From the NCBI RefSeq assembly GCF_014384785.1, contig NZ_JACRSU010000001.1, positions 310,001-374,000 of the forward strand: 64,000 nt of DNA, read 5' to 3'. Below are positions 44,926 through 54,044 of the stretch, one piece after another. Made by a program: the position numbers and the translations under genes. A model generated the notes under the pieces. The model did no database searches and had not been told where the DNA came from. It saw only the letters and a program-made list of their open reading frames with translations. The stretch is from Congzhengia minquanensis. GTDB lineage: Bacteria > Bacillota > Clostridia > UBA1381 > UBA9506. Position 1 is the first letter of the stretch; the number at the start of each line of letters is the position of its first letter.

Positions 44926-47900
44926 CTATTTTACCGTTACGGTTGTTGCAGTGGTTTTTAAAATGCCCTGTTCAATAAAGTAATAGGTGATTTCTGCTGT
45001 TCCCGGCGCCCGGGCGGTTATCACGTTGTTCTCCACCGTCGCAACCTGTTCGTTGCTGCTTCTTGCATACATTTCCAGTCCGTTTACGGTGTAAAACGCA
45101 TTTTTTACAGTGAAGCACACAGGATTGTTTAAAACGCTTTCACCGGTTGTAAGCGTTAAACTTTCAACGTTTTCGACCCTCTGCAGGCCATATTTAAAAT
45201 TTTGCCGATAGCCGGCCGTAATGCCCGACCGGTTAATGATATCTAACGCTTCCTCCGGCAGGTGTCCCTCAGAGATTAAAATTGCCGGCTCGTAAACGCA
45301 GTTTGTTCCCCTCATTAAGTCGTTGGTGGTGGTAGCGTAGTTTTGGGAATATGTGTTGTCGTGAATGGAGGATGTGTGCACATGCAGCCATCTTGGTTCT
45401 AACACAGTGCTTCCGCTGCCTCGCCAAACCGGATTCGGTGAAAGGTCAATCACATTTTTTGTCAGCGACCAGAAAGCCGAGCCTTCGTCTGTGTAAAGCG
45501 CGCCATACTGGTTTCCTACATCGTAAATATAGTTTTCGCTGATAATGTTGGGGTTTTCCCAGGTTCCGCCGGTCATCCCCAGCGTATAAATAGCGCCGCC
45601 GTCAAAAATTCTGTCGTTCATCACATCATGAATATAGTTGTTCACAATTTTTAAGTTCACCGTTCCGGCGCCGCTTTCCTCTAACGACGCCCAGCCATAT
45701 CCGATATGCATACCGCTGTAGGGCATGCCATAAAGCTCGTTGTTGGCAATGGTGGTGTTCTTCGGAAAGCCAGCCGAAATGGCTGCGGCGGACATAAAGT
45801 CCACCCCGATTTTATGAATATAGTTGTTCTCTATGGCGTTATCCGTGATAAAATACTCCGAATCGGTGGGATTTACCACCTGGCTGTTGTCCGATTTATT
45901 CTGGGGATCTCCAAGATTTACCGCCCCGGCTGAAAGCTCATAAAACTCGTTTCCCACGATGTTACAGCCCTGGATCGCGTCTGTCAGCCTCAGCGCCGTC
46001 GTACCCAGACGGTTAAAGTCGCAGTTTGTAAAATTAACGTTATGAGCGTTTTTCACCTCAACGGCCCCGTCCACAAGCCGATCTCCGTTCTGGCGGATAT
46101 GGTTGTTCTGCGCGTCGGAATGTCCGTTTTCCGTGCTGGGCCGATTCCAGGTGGAATAGGCAAATTCAATGTTGTCAAAGGAAATGTTTTTAATAGGTTC
46201 TGAAACCGATTTTCCCTCAATGGCAACCAGCTTTTCTGTTGTAGGCAAAATTACCCGGGCCGTGTCTAAATTTTCAAAGAAGCGGGGCTTGTAATAAACA
46301 TACCCATCAACAGAATCCAAATACCACTCGCCCTCTTCGTCTAAAAGCTCTAAAGCGTTTTCAATATATTGCGGCACGGTTACGCTGGTGCCGCCCTTGT
46401 TGCTCATGGCTTTCCAGCCAACTGCGTCCATAACTAAGGTGATGGTTCCGTCGCCGTTGTCCTGAATTTCCGACACCTGGCACCTGGGGTTGGTCCACTT
46501 TTCATAAAACACCAGTTCAATGTCGTCAATGCGGCGGAAATCTTTTAAAGAAACATCTGAGGTTTTAATTCCCAGCGGCGTTGTTCCGTCTTCTGTCTTC
46601 ACGTTCTGAGCGTTTTGCAAGGGGCCTTCATTTCTGGCTTTAACGGCCCGCACACCATTTACAAACAGCTGGCGCGACATGGTTCCCACCGGCACCCTTG
46701 CCCGGTAAATCCCTTTGTTCTCGTCATACAGCTGAAATCCTGTTACGTCGGTTCCGCCTGTGAACTGCGCACGGTCGGTTTTATAAAGGGAGGTGTAAAC
46801 CAAGTTTACGGATTCGCTGTAGTCCCGCTCGCCAAATTGCAGTGTGCTAGAAATTTTATATTCACCGGGATAAAAAACTACATAAACGTCTGTCTGTGCA
46901 GTCTTAATCAAATTCCGAACTTTGTTTTTTGCCTGGGACAGCGTGGCCAAAGGCGCTTCAAGCGAGCCGGAATTAGACGATTTTCCGTTCACCGGATCTA
47001 CATAAATATAAGTTCCGCCCTCTGTTTTTTCTATTTTGTCCTCCGCTTTTAGCGGGCTTAAAGACGTCTCACCCCACAAAAACAGTTTCGCGCTTTTTGC
47101 TTCGCCGTCTGCGTTCACGGCCAGTTCGGCGGAAGCTTCGCCGGCTTCATTTATTGTGCATAGTTTCTGGGTTGTTTCTAAAAGCTGTCCGTTTTTCCCA
47201 TAAACCGCCGCCACCGCAAGGAGCGTGCCCTCCTCCGGGTTGTCTGTTAAGTAAGAAACCGTTCCTGTCAGCTGTTTTATGTCTTCATTCCAAATGTTTT
47301 CACGAAACTCCGCAACAGCCTTTTTTGCATAATCAGAAGACACAGGTTTTGTAATGTGGATGTCCGTTGTCACAGGCTTCCCTACGTTTCCATAATCGTC
47401 TGTGGCCTGCACCACAAGTTTAAGCGAATTTAAGTTCACCTTTGGACCCAGCAGACTGTGAAATTGGCTGGTTGGCTCTTTACCGCTTTTCACAATTGCA
47501 TAGTCTCCCTCAAAAGGAACAATCACCCGATAAACGCTGTGGCTTACCAGCCCGCCGCTGACCGAGGCATATCCGCTCACGCTTCGCGTTTCAATTACGC
47601 CGGAAAGATAGCTTACACTGTTTAAAATGTCACTCTGACCCAGTTCCGTAACCGTCAGCTCGTCCACCGCATAGGAAACCTGCTGCTGGCCGTCTCCCGC
47701 TCTGAAATAGAAATTGGGTTTTACGCTGTCTTCCGTCATTAAACTGTTGCTATACGTCATTTCATAACGCTGCCACTCCTCGGAGAGATAGAGATTATTG
47801 GGGTCCGTGATATACTCATAATTCGGAACGTTCTGATCCGTCTTCCGCTTCGACCGGTCTAAAATAAACTGCATCTTTTGTCCAACCGCCTCGGAACTGG

Positions 47901-48747
47901 TAGCCTTGGCCCAGAAAGACACAGAATAGCTTCTTCCAAAGCGAATATCCACCTCCGGCTGCGTAATGGTTCCCCAGTTTGACTTGACGCGAATATTCAC
48001 CGCCGAACCGGTGCCGTTTGCCCCAGGAGTTATTTTTGTAACTTCAGCCGAATTGCCAAAACTCCAGCCGTTTAAAAAATCCTCGTCCTCAAAACTGCCG
48101 TTTGTGATGAGCTCGCCTTCTTGGGGAACATATTTTTCCCGCGGCATAATCACAAAATCGTCCATGACATATTCAATTACGCCGGAGGCCATTGTCTCAC
48201 TCGGTCTACCTGAACCGATGCGAATTTCTGTCGAGCCGATGGGAATGGTTTCAAAGTCCCCGCCGCCAACCTTTCTGCCCATACCGTCACATTCAAAAAC
48301 TGCCGATACCTTCACCCACTTGTCTTTTTGAAGGCCCGCGTTTTTCACAGCTATGTCGCGGTACAAAGACGTTTTTCCGTCCTCTTTCGACAGGTTATAA
48401 ATAATAAAGTGCACCTCGTCCTTTAAAGGGGTTTCCGCTACCTTAATCCACACGGAAATGTCGTATGTATAGTCCTTTTTAGAACCGAAGTCATAGCTCA
48501 CCGAGCCAAAATCCGAGCTGGTTTTCACATGCATGGCACCTTTTGAATTTCCTGCCGTGTCGCCTGCCGTTACCTCTGGCTTGGTGGTTGCTCCTACCAC
48601 CTTTGCCGTTTCCCCCAGTGTACCGTTTTCATAGTCCTCCAAAACGAACATTGCGCTATCCGTTGCCGCATCCTCGCCCAAAGCAGGTATTACCGGAAAA
48701 AGCGGCAAAATCAATGCCAAAATCAAACACCAAACAACTTTTTTCAT
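44926..48747 (-). CDS. Giant secreted parallel beta-helix protein with CBM4/9-like modules
   Basis: The 1273 residues start with a signal peptide (about 1-24). Two CBM4/9-like sandwich modules are suggested at about 30-200 and 212-370 (LITNGSFEDEDFLNGWSF is the typical opening). A linker region follows to 575. A right-handed parallel beta-helix starts with YVDPVNGKSSNSGSLEAPL near 580 and runs to about 1130, with NISFDNIEFAYSTWNRPS and repeated NNYIHDV/NYIYDVG turns. A Big/Ig-like domain ends it (ATVENNVITARAPGTAEITY). This build is typical of polysaccharide lyases or glycoside hydrolases of gut Clostridia. The exact enzyme class cannot be told. Confidence 0.83.
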   Translation of the reverse strand: MKKVVWCLILALILPLFPVIPALGEDAATDSAMFVLEDYENGTLGETAKVVGATTKPEVTAGDTAGNSKGAMHVKTSSDFGSVSYDFGSKKDYTYDISVWIKVAETPLKDEVHFIIYNLSKEDGKTSLYRDIAVKNAGLQKDKWVKVSAVFECDGMGRKVGGGDFETIPIGSTEIRIGSGRPSETMASGVIEYVMDDFVIMPREKYVPQEGELITNGSFEDEDFLNGWSFGNSAEVTKITPGANGTGSAVNIRVKSNWGTITQPEVDIRFGRSYSVSFWAKATSSEAVGQKMQFILDRSKRKTDQNVPNYEYITDPNNLYLSEEWQRYEMTYSNSLMTEDSVKPNFYFRAGDGQQQVSYAVDELTVTELGQSDILNSVSYLSGVIETRSVSGYASVSGGLVSHSVYRVIVPFEGDYAIVKSGKEPTSQFHSLLGPKVNLNSLKLVVQATDDYGNVGKPVTTDIHITKPVSSDYAKKAVAEFRENIWNEDIKQLTGTVSYLTDNPEEGTLLAVAAVYGKNGQLLETTQKLCTINEAGEASAELAVNADGEAKSAKLFLWGETSLSPLKAEDKIEKTEGGTYIYVDPVNGKSSNSGSLEAPLATLSQAKNKVRNLIKTAQTDVYVVFYPGEYKISSTLQFGERDYSESVNLVYTSLYKTDRAQFTGGTDVTGFQLYDENKGIYRARVPVGTMSRQLFVNGVRAVKARNEGPLQNAQNVKTEDGTTPLGIKTSDVSLKDFRRIDDIELVFYEKWTNPRCQVSEIQDNGDGTITLVMDAVGWKAMSNKGGTSVTVPQYIENALELLDEEGEWYLDSVDGYVYYKPRFFENLDTARVILPTTEKLVAIEGKSVSEPIKNISFDNIEFAYSTWNRPSTENGHSDAQNNHIRQNGDRLVDGAVEVKNAHNVNFTNCDFNRLGTTALRLTDAIQGCNIVGNEFYELSAGAVNLGDPQNKSDNSQVVNPTDSEYFITDNAIENNYIHKIGVDFMSAAAISAGFPKNTTIANNELYGMPYSGMHIGYGWASLEESGAGTVNLKIVNNYIHDVMNDRIFDGGAIYTLGMTGGTWENPNIISENYIYDVGNQYGALYTDEGSAFWSLTKNVIDLSPNPVWRGSGSTVLEPRWLHVHTSSIHDNTYSQNYATTTNDLMRGTNCVYEPAILISEGHLPEEALDIINRSGITAGYRQNFKYGLQRVENVESLTLTTGESVLNNPVCFTVKNAFYTVNGLEMYARSSNEQVATVENNVITARAPGTAEITYYFIEQGILKTTATTVTVK

Positions 48748-48785
48748 TTATACGTCTCCCTTCTGAATACATATTTTATAATGTC

Positions 48786-48815
48786 ATTATACCATTTTAA
48801 GGACAGCCCGTGCAA
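48786..48815 (-). promoter_or_regulatory. Promoter of the beta-helix gene
   Basis: Minus strand: TTGCAC (48810-48815), 18 bases, TATAAT (48786-48791). Confidence 0.7.
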
Positions 48816-48913
48816 CACATATCTTGCTGTGTTCCAGTCCATTTTATGATAAATCTTGCACGTTTTCATTTTAGAATAAATTGTAAACTCGTTATTAATA
48901 TTATATAATCCGC

Positions 48914-48942
48914 TTGACATATTATGAACTATGCCGTATAAT
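48914..48942 (+). promoter_or_regulatory. Consensus promoter of the RHH-clpB operon
   Basis: TTGACA (48914-48919), 17 bases, TATAAT (48937-48942). A 10-base palindrome ATTATATAAT (48900-48909) abuts the -35. No CIRCE-type element (TTAGCACTC-N9-GAGTGCTAA) and no CtsR-like repeat is seen. Confidence 0.85.
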
Positions 48943-48973
48943 AAAATTAACCAAAAGAAAGGCGGTGCCATTG

Positions 48974-49621
48974 ATGAAAAAAAGCGTATATAGTCTGGTT
49001 TTAAGCGACGACGTGGTAACCGCGGCAGACAAAGCGGCCGCAAAGCGCGGCTTAAGCCGCAGTGCGCTGATAAACGAAGTTTTGGCCGCTCATCTCTCCT
49101 GTACCACACCGGAAATGCGTATCCGCGATATATTTGAAAGTTTGGAGCAAATTGCCCTGCAGGATAATTTTAGAATGAAGCAAAAACCATCGGACGCAAT
49201 GATGTCCCTGTTAAGCTCTCTTTCTTATAAATATAACCCCACTGTGCGCTATTCTGTGGAGCTAACCCACAAAACCAGGCACGCAATCGGCGTGCTAAAA
49301 GTCAGCTTCCGCACCCAGAGTGAAAGCTTTACCGACGCGCTGGACGGATTTTTTTACGTTTTTTGCCAGCTTGAGAAATCTTTTGCACCAGAAGGCGTAA
49401 ACTATAAAACAGAGCCGGGCAGGTTTTCCCGACTTTTGGCCGTGCCGGAGGGGTTGGAATATTCCGCTGGGGAAACGGGCAAAGCAATTAAAGACTTTAT
49501 CACGATGTTCGACACAGCTTTAAACGCATATTTCGGCTGCTTGCCCAACACAGAGGAGGCCGTAGACGCCGCAGCCGCAGTTTATCGAACCTATTTAAAA
49601 CAAACCAAATTACGAATTTAA
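48974..49621 (+). CDS. Ribbon-helix-helix protein upstream of clpB
   Basis: The 215 residues open with KKSVYSLVLSDDVVTAADKAAAKRGLSRSALINEVLAAHLS (shown in parts): a beta-strand and two helices as in CopG/Arc-like RHH DNA-binding domains. Residues 45-215 are a helical and beta region I do not recognise. ATG 48974 is preceded by AAAGGCGG at a long spacing; TTG 48971 is possible. It is 30 bases upstream of clpB in one direction with a shared promoter, so it may regulate clpB. That role is inferred from position. Confidence 0.7.
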   Translation: MKKSVYSLVLSDDVVTAADKAAAKRGLSRSALINEVLAAHLSCTTPEMRIRDIFESLEQIALQDNFRMKQKPSDAMMSLLSSLSYKYNPTVRYSVELTHKTRHAIGVLKVSFRTQSESFTDALDGFFYVFCQLEKSFAPEGVNYKTEPGRFSRLLAVPEGLEYSAGETGKAIKDFITMFDTALNAYFGCLPNTEEAVDAAAAVYRTYLKQTKLRI

Positions 49622-49651
49622 TGAATTGAGAAAAGAAAGGGGATTTGACCT

Positions 49652-52261
49652 ATGAATGCACAAAAATTAACACAAAAATCGCTGGAGGCAATCCAAAATG
49701 CGCAGAATAAGGTGATTGAATATTCCAATGCGCAAATTGAGGAGGAGCACCTGTTTTACGCCTTAATGGAAGACGCCGACGGCCTGATTTCACAGCTTTT
49801 AAAAAAGATGAACATTGATGACGGAGCCGTCCGCCAAAACAGTTTAACCGCCATTGAGCGTTTGCCCAAGGTTTCTGGCAGCGGCAGGGAGTCTGGCTCG
49901 GTGTATGTGTCTCAAGACGTGGATAAGGTTTTGGTAAACGCCGAGAAAAAGGCGGACCATATGAACGACGACTATGTTTCGGTTGAGCACATTATGCTGT
50001 CCATCTTAGACAGCCCAAACCCGGCGGTAAAAGAGATTTTAAAACGCTTTCAAATTAAATCGTCAGAATTTATGAAGGTTTTGGCCACAGTGCGGGGCAA
50101 CACCCGCGTGACCTCCGACGCGCCGGAGGCCACCTACGACGTTTTGAAAAAATACGGCCAGGATTTGGTGGAACTTGCAAGAAACAACAAGTTAGACCCC
50201 GTAATCGGCCGGGATAACGAAATCCGCAACACCATCCGCATTTTGTCCCGCAAAACGAAAAATAACCCGGTTTTAATCGGCGAGCCCGGCGTGGGTAAAA
50301 CTGCCATTGCCGAGGGGCTTGCCCGCAGAATTGTTGCCGGCGACGTGCCGGACAACTTAAAAGACCGGCAGATTTTCTCCCTTGACATGGGCGCGCTGGT
50401 TGCCGGCGCAAAATTCCGCGGCGAATTTGAAGAACGTTTAAAAGCGGTTTTGGAGGAAATTCGAAAGAGCGAAGGGAAAATCATTCTCTTCATTGATGAG
50501 CTTCACACCATCGTGGGTGCAGGCAAAACAGACGGCGCAATGGATGCCGGAAACCTTTTAAAGCCCATGCTGGCAAGGGGTGAACTGCATTGTATTGGCG
50601 CAACCACTTTAAATGAATATCGCCAATATATTGAAAAAGATGCTGCCTTAGAGCGCCGGTTTCAGCCTGTTTTAGTGGCAGAACCTACCGTGGAGGACAC
50701 CATTTCCATTCTCCGCGGCTTAAAAGAGCGGTATGAGGTTTTCCACGGCGTGAAAATTCAGGACGGCGCGCTGATTTCCGCAGCAGTGCTTTCAAACCGA
50801 TACATTTCCGACCGGTTCCTGCCAGACAAGGCCATTGACTTAATCGACGAGGCCTGCGCCATGGTGCGCACAGAAATGGACTCTATGCCTGCAGAGCTGG
50901 ACGAAATTTCAAGACGGATTATGCAGTTAGAAATAGAGGAGGCCGCCTTAAAAAAAGAAAGCGACAACCTGTCGAAAGAACGGCTTTCTGAGCTTTCGGA
51001 GCACCTTTCCAAGCTGCGGGAAAGCTTTAAGGAAATGAAAGCCAAATGGGAAAACGAAAAGGTAGCAATTAATAAGGTGCAGGGTCTGCGGGAAGAAATT
51101 GAAAAATTAAACGGCGAAATTGAGCAGGCGGAACGCAGTTACGATTTAAACCGCGCGGCGGAATTAAAATACGGCAAGCTGCCCGAGCTGCAAAAAGAAC
51201 TGGAAAAACAGGAAGAGTTAGCAGAACAGACCCAAAGTAATTCGTCCAGCCTGCTCCGCGACCGGGTAACCGACGAAGAAATTGCAAAAATTGTTGGCCG
51301 CTGGACGGGAATTCCCGTTTCCCGTCTGATGGAGGGTGAGCGCGAGAAGCTTCTGCGCCTGCCGGAAATTCTGCACAAACGGGTTATCGGCCAAGACGAT
51401 GCGGTGGACAAGGTTTCAGACGCAATTCTCCGCTCACGCGCCGGAATTCAAAACCCCAACCGCCCCATTGGCTCATTCCTGTTTTTAGGGCCCACCGGCG
51501 TGGGTAAAACCGAGCTTGCCAAAGCGTTGGCTGAAGCGTTGTTTGATGACGAGAACAACATCGTTCGCATTGACATGAGCGAATATATGGAAAAATACTC
51601 TGTGTCCAGATTAATTGGCGCACCTCCGGGATATGTGGGCTATGAGGAGGGCGGTCAGCTCACCGAGGCCGTGCGCAGAAAGTCTTACTCGGTTGTTCTG
51701 TTTGACGAGATTGAAAAGGCCCACCCCGACGTATTCAACATTCTGCTACAGGTGTTAGACGACGGGCGCATTACCGACTCTCAGGGCCGTACGGTGGACT
51801 TTAAAAACACCATTATTATCATGACCTCCAACTTAGGCTCGTCCTATCTGCTCGAGGGCATTGATGCAAACGGCGAAATTACGCAAAAGGCTGTAGACGA
51901 GGTGGAAACCTTATTGAAACAAAATTTCCGTCCTGAGTTTTTAAACCGATTGGACGAAATTGTGTTCTACAAGCCGCTTTTAAAAGACCAAATTAAAAAA
52001 ATTGTAGATTTGATGATAGAAAGTTTACGTGCCCGCCTCCGCGACAAGCAATTAGACGTAGTTTTAACCGACCGTGCGAAGGACTATGTCATTAACGCAG
52101 GCTACGACCCGGTTTACGGAGCAAGACCCCTCCGCCGCTTTTTGCAAAGCAAGGTGGAAACGCTCATTGCAAAAACCATTATCGCACAAGATCTACTACC
52201 CGACACCAAAATGGTTGTGGACTACGACGGTGAAAAGCTCACCATTCGAACCGAACAATAA
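49652..52261 (+). CDS. clpB: ATP-dependent disaggregase ClpB
   Basis: ClpB works with DnaK to pull apart protein aggregates after heat stress. The 869 residues have the Clp N-domain, AAA+ module 1 (GEPGVGKT Walker [11 protein letters not shown]alker B), the coiled-coil middle domain (about 410-530, [15 protein letters not shown]), and AAA+ module 2 ([24 protein letters not shown]). The middle domain distinguishes it from ClpC and ClpA. The start is behind GAAAGGGG. A hairpin terminator follows 59 bases after the stop. Confidence 0.97.
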   Translation: MNAQKLTQKSLEAIQNAQNKVIEYSNAQIEEEHLFYALMEDADGLISQLLKKMNIDDGAVRQNSLTAIERLPKVSGSGRESGSVYVSQDVDKVLVNAEKKADHMNDDYVSVEHIMLSILDSPNPAVKEILKRFQIKSSEFMKVLATVRGNTRVTSDAPEATYDVLKKYGQDLVELARNNKLDPVIGRDNEIRNTIRILSRKTKNNPVLIGEPGVGKTAIAEGLARRIVAGDVPDNLKDRQIFSLDMGALVAGAKFRGEFEERLKAVLEEIRKSEGKIILFIDELHTIVGAGKTDGAMDAGNLLKPMLARGELHCIGATTLNEYRQYIEKDAALERRFQPVLVAEPTVEDTISILRGLKERYEVFHGVKIQDGALISAAVLSNRYISDRFLPDKAIDLIDEACAMVRTEMDSMPAELDEISRRIMQLEIEEAALKKESDNLSKERLSELSEHLSKLRESFKEMKAKWENEKVAINKVQGLREEIEKLNGEIEQAERSYDLNRAAELKYGKLPELQKELEKQEELAEQTQSNSSSLLRDRVTDEEIAKIVGRWTGIPVSRLMEGEREKLLRLPEILHKRVIGQDDAVDKVSDAILRSRAGIQNPNRPIGSFLFLGPTGVGKTELAKALAEALFDDENNIVRIDMSEYMEKYSVSRLIGAPPGYVGYEEGGQLTEAVRRKSYSVVLFDEIEKAHPDVFNILLQVLDDGRITDSQGRTVDFKNTIIIMTSNLGSSYLLEGIDANGEITQKAVDEVETLLKQNFRPEFLNRLDEIVFYKPLLKDQIKKIVDLMIESLRARLRDKQLDVVLTDRAKDYVINAGYDPVYGARPLRRFLQSKVETLIAKTIIAQDLLPDTKMVVDYDGEKLTIRTEQ

Positions 52262-52319
52262 CTATAAAAACACCCCAAAGGGCTTAGATTTACAGTTATA
52301 GGGAAGTATTTTTCTGTTA

Positions 52320-52358
52320 GGCGGTATAGCCTGTTTATTCGGGCCATACCGTCTTTTT
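52320..52358 (+). terminator. Terminator of clpB
   Basis: GGCGGTATAGCC (52320-52331) pairs imperfectly with GGCCATACCGTC (52342-52353) and is followed by TTTTTC. Confidence 0.75.
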
Positions 52359-52501
52359 CAGGTTTTCGGCCTCTTTTGTTACTGTCTGCGGCTCGTTTGA
52401 AAGTGCTAAGAATGAGGAATAAAATTACAATTTCAAAAAAAAATTGCAGCTTTTAAAATTATTCACAGCATGTTAAAATAACGTGCTAAAATAGAAAATG
52501 C

Positions 52502-52549
52502 AGTTGATAGACATGATCATTGACACAAAGTATAATAAAACTATCAACT
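52502..52549 (+). promoter_or_regulatory. Promoter framed by a 9-base inverted repeat (candidate operator)
   Basis: TAGACA (52508-52513), 17 bases and TATAAT (52531-52536) make a promoter for the XRE gene at 52567. AGTTGATAG (52502-52510) and CTATCAACT (52541-52549) are exact inverted copies, one on the -35 and one just past the -10. That spacing suits a regulator that bridges or blocks both ends of the promoter. Confidence 0.75.
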
Positions 52550-52566
52550 TTAAGGAGGATAAATTC

Positions 52567-53037
52567 ATGAATTTAGGAAACAGTTTATTCCACGCAAGAA
52601 AAAGGTGCGGTCTTTCACAAGAAGATGTTGCAGAAAAATTAGGCATAAGCAGACAAACCGTTTCAAAATGGGAAACCGACGAAACCATTCCAGACATTCG
52701 TCAGTCAAAGAAAATGGCAGCACTCTACAAAATTTCACTTGATGAACTCATTGAGTTTGATGTGGATGTAAAAGAAATACAGGAGATGATTGACCAGACA
52801 AATGAAGAAACAGAGAAAAAAATTGACTGGACTAATGCTTGGGGAAAAAAGTATCCTGTTTTACTGCAATATCAAAACAAAGTGAACATTCCCAACTACG
52901 CCCAGAGGATGAATGCTATGTTGGACGAGTTAAAGCAGGAATATCAGTTCAACGAGCAGGATGCAATGCTGGTTTTAAAAGATATTTTATATAATGTTTG
53001 GAAAATTCGAAAAATTAAATGCTCAAAAACAGTATAA
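52567..53037 (+). CDS. XRE-family transcriptional regulator with C-terminal extension
   Basis: The 156 residues start at ATG 52567 behind AAGGAGG. SLFHARKRCGLSQEDVAEKLGISRQTVSKWETDETIP (in parts) is a Cro/CI helix-turn-helix over residues 5-60. The following segment, ALYKISLDELIEFDVDVKEIQEMI, is the common linker, and the C-terminal 80 residues are charged helices of unknown fold. The inverted repeat around its promoter suggests autoregulation. No second gene is cotranscribed; a terminator follows after 6 bases. Confidence 0.9.
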   Translation: MNLGNSLFHARKRCGLSQEDVAEKLGISRQTVSKWETDETIPDIRQSKKMAALYKISLDELIEFDVDVKEIQEMIDQTNEETEKKIDWTNAWGKKYPVLLQYQNKVNIPNYAQRMNAMLDELKQEYQFNEQDAMLVLKDILYNVWKIRKIKCSKTV

Positions 53038-53043
53038 TGAATA

Positions 53044-53092
53044 AAAAGCAGGAAGCACGCCACTTCTGAAAAATGATTTACTTCCTGCTTTT
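53044..53092. terminator. Terminator after the XRE gene
   Basis: AAAAGCAGGAAG (53044-53055) and CTTCCTGCTTTT (53081-53092) form a perfect 12-base stem with a 25-base loop. T-rich ends on both strands allow bidirectional use with the convergent amidohydrolase gene. Confidence 0.75.
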
Positions 53093-53139
53093 ACTTGTAA
53101 CCTGTCTGTCAGCGTTTGTAATAAGTTTGCAGTTACTAC

Positions 53140-53154
53140 GTAAACACTGTTTAC
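53140..53154. other. 15-base palindrome GTAAACA-C-TGTTTAC
   Basis: GTAAACACTGTTTAC is a perfect inverted repeat with one central base, 31 bases from the stop of the amidohydrolase gene. It resembles a dimer-binding site in form but lies beyond the 3' end of a gene, so function is uncertain. Confidence 0.5.
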
Positions 53155-53185
53155 CATTTGCTGTTTTCTTTCGTGGTGCTTCTTT

Positions 53186-53968
53186 TTAAATGCCCAACAG
53201 ATGCGTCAGCGTGCCGCCAAAAATCATTTGCTTTTGTTCGTCCGTCAGCCCAAGGCCGTTTAAAACGGCAATGCCGTGTTTTGTTTTTTCTGCATCGTTA
53301 TAGGGAAAATCTAAACCAAATATGCAGCGCTCCGCGCCAATTAAGTGAATTAAATCTTTCAGTCTGTTTTCGTTTAAATACCAAAATTTGTTCATTTCCC
53401 AGTCGAACACGCTGGTCAGACCTGCAAAGGTGGTTTTTGGGTTATTGCACAAAACCCCCACCGCCTGGTCAAAATAGGCATAACCACCCACGTGCTCCAT
53501 GGTAAACTTTAAGTTTTTAAAATGATAGGCAATTTCATCATGCAGAATTACGTTATAATCCTGAATTCTGTGCCAGTGAATGCCTGTGTGGAACGATAGC
53601 AGGAGCCCCAGTTTTTCTGCCTGCCCGTAAACCTCAAAGGCCTTTTCACTCACCAGGCTGAATTTTTGATAGGCAGGGTGCAGCTTTATGCCGCGAAACC
53701 CCAGTGCAAAAATCTCGTTTACCTGGTCTTTTATGTTTTCCTTCGAAAAATCCACTGTCCCAAATCCCAAAAGGCGGTCTTCGCCGTTTAACTCCGCAGC
53801 AAGCCAGCGGTTGGGGTTTTCCACCATGTCCGAAAAAGGCGCAAAGGCCACGGCCTTTAAAATGCCGCATTCGTCCATCAACGCTTTTAAACTGTCAACC
53901 GTCCCATCCTCCCGAAAACTTTTCGGAAACACATGGGCATGGTTTGCAACGATGTTTACATTGCTCAT
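53186..53968 (-). CDS. Amidohydrolase-2 family metal-dependent hydrolase
   Basis: The 260 residues show the PF04909 barrel: NHAHVFP near residue 9 holds the first metal His pair, GFRGIKLHPAYQ the Lys/His segment, LSFHTGIHWH the third, MEHVGG the fourth, and FGLDFPYND the terminal Asp. Such enzymes hydrolyse or decarboxylate cyclic compounds and lactones. It is the third gene after a sugar isomerase-like and a Gfo/Idh/MocA gene on the minus strand, which suggests a role in sugar or sugar-acid breakdown, perhaps lactone opening. Confidence 0.85.
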   Translation of the reverse strand: MSNVNIVANHAHVFPKSFREDGTVDSLKALMDECGILKAVAFAPFSDMVENPNRWLAAELNGEDRLLGFGTVDFSKENIKDQVNEIFALGFRGIKLHPAYQKFSLVSEKAFEVYGQAEKLGLLLSFHTGIHWHRIQDYNVILHDEIAYHFKNLKFTMEHVGGYAYFDQAVGVLCNNPKTTFAGLTSVFDWEMNKFWYLNENRLKDLIHLIGAERCIFGLDFPYNDAEKTKHGIAVLNGLGLTDEQKQMIFGGTLTHLLGI

Positions 53969-54044
53969 ATAATCAACTTCCCTTCCCTGTTTTCACCATT
54001 TTAGCACAACGAAGGTTATCGGTCAAGGCAAACTTTGCCGGAAA

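Larger units (their letters stand above)
52262..52566. other. 305-base gap between clpB and the XRE gene
   Basis: The gap holds the clpB terminator (52320-52358), then about 100 bases of AT-rich sequence without a recognised gene. A quasi-palindrome at 52467-52487 (AGCATGTTA and TAACGTGCT, one mismatch) and the promoter-operator region at 52502-52549 follow. No RNA gene is seen. Confidence 0.7.

Noticed and set aside
52520..52536. TTGACA close to TATAAT before the XRE gene
   Set aside because: Only five bases separate them, so they cannot be the -35 and -10 of one promoter; TAGACA at 52508 with a 17-base spacer fits instead.
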